The translations under genes were made by a program, and so were the position numbers. A stretch of 5,348 bases of DNA, from NCBI GenBank assembly GCA_003565035.1, contig PXDP01000290.1, forward strand, positions 1 through 5,348, read 5' to 3'. Shown one piece after another: positions 1 to 5,348 of this stretch. The stretch's first letter is position 1. Each line of letters opens with the position of its first letter. The notes under the pieces were generated by a model. It searched no databases and was not told the origin of the DNA. It saw nothing but the letters and a program-made list of their open reading frames with translations. Source of the stretch: PVC group bacterium (GTDB taxonomy: Bacteria; Verrucomicrobiota; Kiritimatiellia; SS1-B-03-39; UBA6053).

Positions 1-1151
1 CCATCCACGCGGACACTGACCGGAGCCACGGAGCCGCTTTGCAGATTCTTCAGAAAGACATTCGGCGTGTTCCCCGATGCTCCTGGGTAGAAATTCAGCG
101 CGCTGGAAATAAAGACGACCCGTTCTCCGTCCTCGCTGGCCGCCACGAGTCCGAAGCCGTTGGGAATTCCCCCCTCCGCAGCCTCTCCGGCAGAGTTGGT
201 ATCCACATGAACCGTCGTGTTGGAATTGCGGTCATGACGGTATAAACTTGGACTCCCATTGCTGTCCTCCCCGGCAAAGCCATGTTTCAAGGTCCGGAAA
301 AACACTTTGCTGCCATCCCCGCTGATCACGATGGAAGACATTTGTCCCGATTGTACATTCAAACTCCCATCCGGCATCCGCGAGGCCACGGTGGTGGTGG
401 CATTTCCCCGATCCCGCACATAGACCTGATCCACCAGGCCGGTAAATTCCTGCGTCAGCGGACCGTTAAAGCGAAAGGCCACCACTTGCCCGTCCCGGCT
501 TATCGAACCCACCCCGGCAATCCCGCGCGGGTGAAACCAGTCATTCCCCACCGAGACGATCTCCGTGGTGCCGGCCTCCAGATCGCGCACATACAATTTA
601 TCGTCCCACCATTCATTCGGATGATTGACTTCCAGATTCTGCGCCTTGGAACGGAAGGCGACCGCCGTGCCATCTTTGCTGATTTGGGCATCGTAACTGT
701 CGATATAAATCGGCTCATCCAGATTCAGGTATTCGATTTGCGCCAACTGACCGAAGGTATTCACATTGACGGCCTTCCGGGTGCCCCGCAGACGGTCCAG
801 CAAAACGATATCCCGAATCGGCCCGTTCAGGTCTTCCACCAGAATATTCGTCGCATCGGTTTCGAAAACAACATAGCGCCCGTTGCCGCTGATCGTCGGT
901 TGCAAACTATCCCCGTTGCCGGGCAAACCATCGGGGCCGCAGCTGAGAAGAATGGTTTCCTCCTTCACCGAATCGTAAAGATACACCTGCAAAAACCCGT
1001 TTGCAGACTCGTTGCCGGTCATTTCCTGCGTGGTGGCGAAAACGACAAAGCGCCCGTTATCACTCATGTCCACCCCTTCCAGATCCGCACTGAAAACGGA
1101 GGTCTCCGCCGGCGAAAGGGCCGGATCGGTCAACCGCCGCAAGGGGTCATA
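1..1151 (-). repeat. Protein-level repeat: at least six TolB/PD40-like beta-propeller blades inside the protease
   Basis: Six copies of a strand motif of the form [IM]SxxGxxVxF, or close variants, occur at residues 1086-1095, 1144-1153, 1214-1223, 1274-1283, 1333-1342 and 1395-1404. Spacing is 58-70 residues, the size of a propeller blade. Between them are a second strand ending in (V/L)Y(V/L)xD or similar and a T-x-x-V-S/N-V strand, the pattern of PD40 repeats in TolB-like propellers. The copies are diverged, so this is an old domain repeat and not a recent DNA duplication. A seventh blade probably lies past the window edge. Such propellers usually bind proteins or other ligands; the partner here is not known. 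Confidence 0.75.
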
Positions 1152-4100
1152 AAATAATCCGTCATGGAACAGAATCTCCACCGTGAGCGATCCCTGCTCC
1201 GGTGAAATGGCAGAAGTGCCCCGCGAAGGATTCGTCAACAGTGCTGTTAAATCTCCCGCGCCACCTCCGGGCAACAGCGGCAAGGCCACCCAGCGCAGCG
1301 TTTCCTCTTCGACGAAGGTCACCGCAATGGCATCACCGATAAAATCCTCCCCGGCCTCCGCGGAGCCGTCATTGAATTCCAGTAATACGGTTTCCTCCTG
1401 CCCCAGATTCCCCAGCCGGCGCACCGCCAGCCAGACCTGCCCGTCAACGGTGTAGCCTTGGACCACCGTCTCGGCAAAATAAAAGAGCGTATCCTTCCCC
1501 GGCAAATCGCTGAACGGGTTATCGCCATCCTCAATCGTCACGCGAAGCTGATCCCTGCCGGGAAGAAAATACGCCCCGCCGCCTTCCGGATTGCGCAGCC
1601 GGATATAAAAATCCCGCTCCCCCCGCAGGAGGGCGTTTTCCAGAATCGTCACCGTTAAGGTCTTTTCACCCGTTTCATTCTCCGCCCAGGTCAGGCTGCC
1701 GCTTCCACTCTCAAAATCCTCGCCCGACACCGCCCCGGGATGTCCCGCCGTAGTGAACCATTCCACCGAACTTTCCGGTGGTGTCCCCAATCCACTCAGT
1801 CGCTCCACTCCGATTTCCAACGGACCACCCACATCGGTCACCGTAATTTCCGACTTCGTCAACGCAATCGCATTGGAGCTAAAGGACCACTCGATGAAAA
1901 AATTGGATTCAACCCCATTAGGCGTATCCACCGCAATGTAATAGGTGACCCCGGCTTCAAGAAAGCCGAAGGCGCGCTGGCGCTGGCTGGTGCTTGAGAG
2001 CACACCATCCAACTCCTCCAACTCCAGCAAAGTATCACCGGAATAAATACTGATCCCCAAATTCACCGGACTGCCACTGCCATTACGGACAGTCAGACGG
2101 CCGTCCATTGTTGGCGTGTATTGATACCAGAGCGAAGCCCCCCCGAAGAGCCCGCCATGGCGCGGCTCCCCCACCACCTTGTTGCCGCCAAAATTATTGG
2201 TTTGAAAAACCGATCCCATGCCGGTCCATTCCATGGCGTTTTCAAAGCGGTCATTATCCGGCGTGCTTTCAACGGTGAGACGAAATGCCCCCTCTTCTCC
2301 GTCCACCGTGTCAACCGCAATGTAATAAACCTGGTTTTGCACCCCGGTGAAGGTCAGCGCGGCATTCGCTTCCCCACTGGGGTCATTCGTTGCCGCAGCC
2401 AATTCGATCAGATCATTCAAACTGTCTCCCGTGTAAACCGCCACCACCGGAGCAAAATCCGTCAGGCTCACCCGCACATCGACATCGCGGTCAAACTGGC
2501 TTTCCCATCGGAACCAAACCGACTGATCCGCGGTGATGCCACCATGGGCCGGCTCGCCTGCTTCCGCCGTGGCCAGCGAGATATTCCCCAGGGTGGTGAT
2601 GGGGCGGCGCCCCAAATCCCGGGCATCCGCAAAGTCATCGTTCATCGGGCCCGTCTGCTCTCCGGTCAAGGAGGCACCGAGGTCCGCTCCTCCGGTAATC
2701 ACCTCCGATCCCATGATGGAGGGATCGGCCGCCGCCAGTAAACGGTTGATCAGTTGCAGCGAGCTTTCGGCCGGAAACTGCGCCCGCATCAGTGCCATAA
2801 TACCTGCCACCTGGGGAGAAGCCATTGACGTTCCGCTCAAATCTTCATAGAGGTTTTTCACCGACAGATTTGCGGGGTCAATCGACGTCGAATAAATCGC
2901 ACTTCCCGGAGCGGCAATATGCACCAGAGCCGCATTGTAATTGGAAAAATTCGAACGCTGCCCGGTTCGGTCATAACTGGCCACCGCCACCACGTTCGGC
3001 AAGGGCAAAACGGCCGGATACAGAATGGACTGCGAGTTACTGTTCCCGGCAGCGGCGATAAACAGCACATCGGCCTGATAGGCCCGCTCCACGGCATCAT
3101 ACAAGGTCTGCGAAAAACTACCGCCCCCCCAGCTGTTGTTTAAAACCGTCGCGCCATGATCAACCCCGAAGTCAATCGCATCGACGGCATCGGAAATCGT
3201 GCCGCCGCTTCCGGCCCCGACAAATTTCAGCGCCATCATCTGCGTGTCCCAGGCCACGCCCACCACTCCCTGATCATTATCACCGACCGCACCAATCGTG
3301 CCCGCGACGTGCGTGCCATGCCGGTTCTGATCAAAGGGTGACTGCACCCCGTTGCTAATCGCATCGTAGCCATAGGTCTGGCTGGCCGGAGCACTGGCAT
3401 CGGGATTGACCCACATGTTGTCCAGCAAATCCTCATGGTCATACTGCACCCCGGAATCCACCACCCCGATGACCACATTCGGCGCGTCCGTCCGCACCGC
3501 CCAGCCGGCCAGGGCATTGATATCCTTCCCCGCCGTTCCTCCGCTTTGGCCGGTATTGTTTAAACCCCAAAGCCGTCCATCCAGATAGCCGGGGTCATTC
3601 GGTTCCACCGGATCATCCTGCAGGAAGACAATCCAGTCCGCCTCGGCATACGCCAGTTCCGCTCCCCAGCCCTCCAGCACCGACAGCGAGTCCGGCAAAT
3701 CCTCCACCCGTTCGGCCGGGATTTGTAAGCGGTACGACCCTTCATTCCGCATTTTACGCTGCAAAGGAAAACCCGCCGCCTCAGCCTTCGCCAAAAAAAC
3801 CTCCGATGCGACCGCCGGATCCCGGCGCACCAGCACATGGTCCCCCACCATGCCTTCCTGGTCGATAATGATAACGGTTTGATCCTCCTCATCGAGAAAA
3901 ATCCGCTCCTCCACCCGCAAGACCGGATAATGGAAGTCTGAACGGATCAACCGGGTCCGCCGGAACATTCCCGGCGTGTCCATGGGTTCTGTCGCAAGAT
4001 CGATCAGCTCTCCCTCAAAAATTCCGCGCCCGCCCGTCTCCGGCAGTGCCGCCCCGGTCCGGGCGGAGGATACAGCAGGCGGGACCCGGTCGTCGTCCTC

Positions 4101-4322
4101 AACCGGAGCCTGCCGGGAGGAAGATTGAACCGAATCCCCTCTTCCATCCTCCTCCGCATGCAATCCCAAAACCTCCGGCACCCTTTCCGGCAGGACCACC
4201 TCATCCGCCGATTCCTGAAAAAATTCCCTCTCTTGCCCGGAGTCATACCCCCACCACATCAGTGCACCCAGGCAGAACAGAAGAACAGAGACAATCAAAA
4301 AGGGATTTTTTCGCTTTAACAT
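1..4322 (-). CDS. Giant membrane-anchored subtilase (peptidase S8) with PPC-like, Calx-beta and beta-propeller modules; C-terminus cut by window edge
   Basis: Serine endopeptidase of the subtilisin family, predicted to act outside the cytoplasm. The frame is open from ATG (4322) to the window edge: 1440 codons and no stop. Residues 1-26 are a basic start (MLKRK) plus a hydrophobic segment (8-24). Residues 27-115 are an acidic, low-complexity linker. Residues 160-237 resemble a subtilase propeptide and end in YAEADWIV (225-232), a position where fervidolysin-like prodomains have YAEPDxIV. The catalytic domain spans about 243-545. It has Asp289 (VVDSGV), His335 (HGTHVAGT), oxyanion Asn427 (AAAGNS) and Ser499 (GTSMASP), so it should be active. 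Two PPC-like modules (561-685, 689-812), two Calx-beta modules (819-934, 947-1053) and a propeller (from 1058) follow. Only two cysteines are present (17, 1128), which fits export. The start was chosen because it immediately precedes the membrane segment, although no good ribosome binding site precedes it. Family assignment is certain; the substrate is unknown. Confidence 0.95.
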   Translation of the reverse strand, partial: MLKRKNPFLIVSVLLFCLGALMWWGYDSGQEREFFQESADEVVLPERVPEVLGLHAEEDGRGDSVQSSSRQAPVEDDDRVPPAVSSARTGAALPETGGRGIFEGELIDLATEPMDTPGMFRRTRLIRSDFHYPVLRVEERIFLDEEDQTVIIIDQEGMVGDHVLVRRDPAVASEVFLAKAEAAGFPLQRKMRNEGSYRLQIPAERVEDLPDSLSVLEGWGAELAYAEADWIVFLQDDPVEPNDPGYLDGRLWGLNNTGQSGGTAGKDINALAGWAVRTDAPNVVIGVVDSGVQYDHEDLLDNMWVNPDASAPASQTYGYDAISNGVQSPFDQNRHGTHVAGTIGAVGDNDQGVVGVAWDTQMMALKFVGAGSGGTISDAVDAIDFGVDHGATVLNNSWGGGSFSQTLYDAVERAYQADVLFIAAAGNSNSQSILYPAVLPLPNVVAVASYDRTGQRSNFSNYNAALVHIAAPGSAIYSTSIDPANLSVKNLYEDLSGTSMASPQVAGIMALMRAQFPAESSLQLINRLLAAADPSIMGSEVITGGADLGASLTGEQTGPMNDDFADARDLGRRPITTLGNISLATAEAGEPAHGGITADQSVWFRWESQFDRDVDVRVSLTDFAPVVAVYTGDSLNDLIELAAATNDPSGEANAALTFTGVQNQVYYIAVDTVDGEEGAFRLTVESTPDNDRFENAMEWTGMGSVFQTNNFGGNKVVGEPRHGGLFGGASLWYQYTPTMDGRLTVRNGSGSPVNLGISIYSGDTLLELEELDGVLSSTSQRQRAFGFLEAGVTYYIAVDTPNGVESNFFIEWSFSSNAIALTKSEITVTDVGGPLEIGVERLSGLGTPPESSVEWFTTAGHPGAVSGEDFESGSGSLTWAENETGEKTLTVTILENALLRGERDFYIRLRNPEGGGAYFLPGRDQLRVTIEDGDNPFSDLPGKDTLFYFAETVVQGYTVDGQVWLAVRRLGNLGQEETVLLEFNDGSAEAGEDFIGDAIAVTFVEEETLRWVALPLLPGGGAGDLTALLTNPSRGTSAISPEQGSLTVEILFHDGLFYDPLRRLTDPALSPAETSVFSADLEGVDMSDNGRFVVFATTQEMTGNESANGFLQVYLYDSVKEETILLSCGPDGLPGNGDSLQPTISGNGRYVVFETDATNILVEDLNGPIRDIVLLDRLRGTRKAVNVNTFGQLAQIEYLNLDEPIYIDSYDAQISKDGTAVAFRSKAQNLEVNHPNEWWDDKLYVRDLEAGTTEIVSVGNDWFHPRGIAGVGSISRDGQVVAFRFNGPLTQEFTGLVDQVYVRDRGNATTTVASRMPDGSLNVQSGQMSSIVISGDGSKVFFRTLKHGFAGEDSNGSPSLYRHDRNSNTTVHVDTNSAGEAAEGGIPNGFGLVAASEDGERVVFISSALNFYPGASGNTPNVFLKNLQSGSVAPVSVRVD
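1164..1868 (-). repeat. Protein-level repeat: two tandem Calx-beta modules
   Basis: Residues 819-934 and 947-1053 of the protease each show the Calx-beta layout. An opening strand leads to a polar variable strand (IGVERLSG at 837-844; LAVRRLGN at 965-972), then the hallmark GEDF (867-870 and 991-994), then a strand of the form TLTVTIL (888-894) or LRWVALPLL (1009-1017). The first ends with the usual FYIRLRNP and VTIEDGD (928-934). The second is more diverged, lacks the D-rich ending and runs straight into the propeller. Calx-beta modules are calcium-binding or structural adhesion domains; calcium binding is more likely in the first copy. Confidence 0.75.
1887..2642 (-). repeat. Protein-level repeat: two tandem PPC-like modules with GEPxHGG
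   Basis: Residues 561-685 and 689-812 of the protease are two copies of one beta-sandwich module that sits directly after the catalytic domain. Shared landmarks in order are an NDDFADA/NDRFENA start, GEPAHGG (589-595) and GEPRHGG (718-724), SVWFRW (601-606) and SLWYQY (730-735), VAVYTGDSL (627-635) and SIYSGDTL (758-765), and YYIAVD in both (666-671 and 794-799). The last strands match bacterial pre-peptidase C-terminal (PPC) domains, which follow the catalytic domain in many secreted proteases and are often removed on maturation. Whether they are cleaved here cannot be seen. Confidence 0.75.
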
Positions 4323-4370
4323 GGGTAATCTAAATGAGGCAGTGAGAATTCGGGCTAAATTCACATTTAC
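4323..4370. other. 48-bp intergenic gap with an imperfect inverted repeat and no clear ribosome binding site
   Basis: This is the only noncoding stretch. Read on the minus strand, it runs from just after the upstream TGA to the protease ATG. It has no purine-rich AGGAGG-like element in the usual 5-12 base window; the bases just before ATG are GATTACCC. Outer arms TAAATG (4331-4336) and CATTTA (4364-4369) and inner arms GTGAgAATT (4342-4350) and AATTCAC (4358-4364) could form an AT-rich, bulged hairpin. The inner and outer arms compete for the same C, so the fold is poor. No U-tract follows, so it is not a convincing terminator. No clear -35/-10 pair is present. The gap fits co-transcription of the two genes, but this is inference. 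Confidence 0.4.
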
Positions 4371-5348
4371 TCAGTCCAGGATTTCAACTTTGATCCGGTA
4401 AAAGCTGGATCCGCCCTGCGATGATCCCGTGAGGGAGAAATGCTGTGCTCCGGCCTCGGTGACAACCTCCTCATCCACATCAGCCCAGTCCGGCGGTGCA
4501 AGCGTTTCGGTACGTTGTAATATGTACCGCCGTCCGGGCTGCGCAGTGAAGGTCAGGGTCATGCCGCCGGCCTCTTCCGTCACAATCTCTTCCGCCCGCA
4601 GGATGCCCCGCCAGCCGTCGGTTTCGTGATATGTGGCGCCCATGACAAATAAGCTGTTGTACGTCAAACCCGTGTCTTCTTCCACGTCCTCCGGGTTCGT
4701 ACCAGTATCCATCCCGTTTTCCGTCAGCCAGGTCTGATACGGCTCTTCCACCGTCACCGGACGGGGATCGTCCAGACTTTTTCCATCCAGATGAAGATAC
4801 AGATCATCATAATACACGGCCCCATCATTCCAACCGATGAACTGAAGATTCGTAATCGTGTCCGGGCCCCAGATATAACTGTCCGGATCGGTGTCATTGT
4901 TTGCCGTGAGTAAAGTGGGCTGATCATAAATGCCGCCTTGAATATAGACTTCAAAACGGGCGGTGTCGGCATTGAGAACCATCCACATGCTGTACCAGGT
5001 TTCACGATCAACTTCCTGATCAACCTGCGTATTATTCCGGCCTTCCCCATAAAAGAGATCAACATACGGATCGCCGTTTTGACTGTCGAACTTTACCCGG
5101 AAGGTGTTAACATCCGGAAATCTGATTTGCTGATTCATCCGTTGGCTGTAACTGGGAGCGTAAAAGCGCATAAACAGGGTATGGATTCCGCTGTTTGGAA
5201 TGGCATCCGTGAAGTCCCTGGACGCGGTATTGTTGTTGTTCGGGGCAAATCGAAGCACCTGATTCAGGGGATCTTCGGGATCCGCCACCACGGTGGCCGT
5301 GCTGCTCGCACTCCAGCCGCCCTGGCCATTGATCCCCCCCAAGGTATA
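4371..5348 (-). CDS. Secreted LamG/concanavalin-like domain protein with C-terminal FYR-type module; N-terminus cut by window edge
   Basis: The last 325 residues of a larger protein, ending at TGA (4371-4373). The frame is open to the window edge and reads Y-T-L-G-G-I-N-G-Q-G-G-W, so the TTG at 5342-5340 is internal and not a start. Visible residues 1-190 look like a beta-sandwich of the concanavalin/LamG type: alternating hydrophobic strands, WYSMWMVL (118-125), and a closing strand YYDDLYLHLDG (179-189), as in carbohydrate-binding or structural surface proteins. Residues 204-240 (YQTWLTENG, then DTGLTYNSLFVMG) look like a worn version of the 'W...G ... DGLTNLxEYxxG' linker common in verrucomicrobial exported proteins. 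Residues about 250-325 form the C-terminal module with RRYILQRTETL (273-283), W288 and FYRIKV (316-321). I saw no cysteines and no catalytic motif. An enzyme domain could lie in the missing N-terminal part. The function is unknown; binding or structural is the best guess. Confidence 0.88.
   Translation of the reverse strand, partial: YTLGGINGQGGWSASSTATVVADPEDPLNQVLRFAPNNNNTASRDFTDAIPNSGIHTLFMRFYAPSYSQRMNQQIRFPDVNTFRVKFDSQNGDPYVDLFYGEGRNNTQVDQEVDRETWYSMWMVLNADTARFEVYIQGGIYDQPTLLTANNDTDPDSYIWGPDTITNLQFIGWNDGAVYYDDLYLHLDGKSLDDPRPVTVEEPYQTWLTENGMDTGTNPEDVEEDTGLTYNSLFVMGATYHETDGWRGILRAEEIVTEEAGGMTLTFTAQPGRRYILQRTETLAPPDWADVDEEVVTEAGAQHFSLTGSSQGGSSFYRIKVEILD

Noticed and set aside
282..1157. A 291-codon open frame on the plus strand, and other long plus-strand frames (for example 2121-2741 and 4046-4333)
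   Set aside because: They lie antisense to the protease, whose minus-strand frame is continuous and has recognisable domains throughout. Their translations are rich in R, P, H and G, lack any domain and look like shadows of a GC-rich gene.
4004..4246. Minus-strand frame of 80 codons overlapping the N-terminal linker of the protease
   Set aside because: It is an out-of-frame shadow in a low-complexity region, with an arginine-rich translation and no recognisable motif.
4331..4369. Inverted repeat between the genes as a rho-independent terminator
   Set aside because: The arms are short, AT-rich and bulged, the nested arms overlap, and no T-tract follows on the minus strand.
5334..5340. Run of seven C (G on the coding strand) as a possible frameshift site or sequencing error
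   Set aside because: The frame reads sensibly through it (LGGINGQGGW). A similar C run at 3124-3130 encodes the expected NNSWGGG of the subtilase, so both are ordinary glycine codons.
4371..5342. TTG at 5342-5340 as the start of the upstream gene
   Set aside because: The frame stays open to the window edge (Y-T before the TTG), there is no signal peptide after it, and LGGINGQGGW is the opening of a domain, so the start lies outside the window.
1..5348. CRISPR arrays, tRNA or rRNA genes, insertion sequences, phage or defence genes
   Set aside because: No regular DNA repeats with spacers, cloverleaf-like segments, transposase motifs or terminal inverted repeats were seen. The protein-level repeats are too diverged at DNA level to be recent duplications.

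Overview
The window suggests a bacterial genome of Verrucomicrobiota type (possibly Opitutae/Puniceicoccales-like), a placement inferred from protein style only. It is moderately GC-rich by eye. Both genes encode large, almost cysteine-free, exported modular proteins. The marks pointing to this phylum are a C-terminal 'Y-I-L-Q-R-T-x-x-L ... F-Y-R-I-K-V' module, a 'LGGINGQGGW' opening of a concanavalin-like domain, and PPC-like modules carrying GEPxHGG. No RNA gene, mobile element, CRISPR array or phage gene was seen.

Layout: everything is on the minus strand. Two protein genes, both cut by the window edges, fill it apart from a 48-bp gap. At the right end (5348 to 4371) is the C-terminal 325 residues of a secreted protein with a LamG/concanavalin-like beta-sandwich, a short linker and a C-terminal FYR-type module. 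After the gap, 4322 to 1 encodes the first 1440 residues of a very large subtilase (peptidase family S8). In order it has an N-terminal membrane anchor, an acidic linker, a propeptide, a complete catalytic domain (D289, H335, N427, S499), two PPC-like modules, two Calx-beta modules and at least six blades of a TolB/PD40-like beta-propeller. Its C-terminus lies beyond position 1.

How they may work together: the same orientation and short gap allow co-transcription, and both products look extracytoplasmic. A plausible reading is a surface or secreted protease with a large adhesion and interaction tail beside a carbohydrate- or surface-binding partner. The sequence does not demonstrate a functional link. 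I found no clear evidence of a new biological system. The points most worth a second look are the unusual module order of the giant protease, its probable membrane tether, and the missing Shine-Dalgarno sequence before its start.
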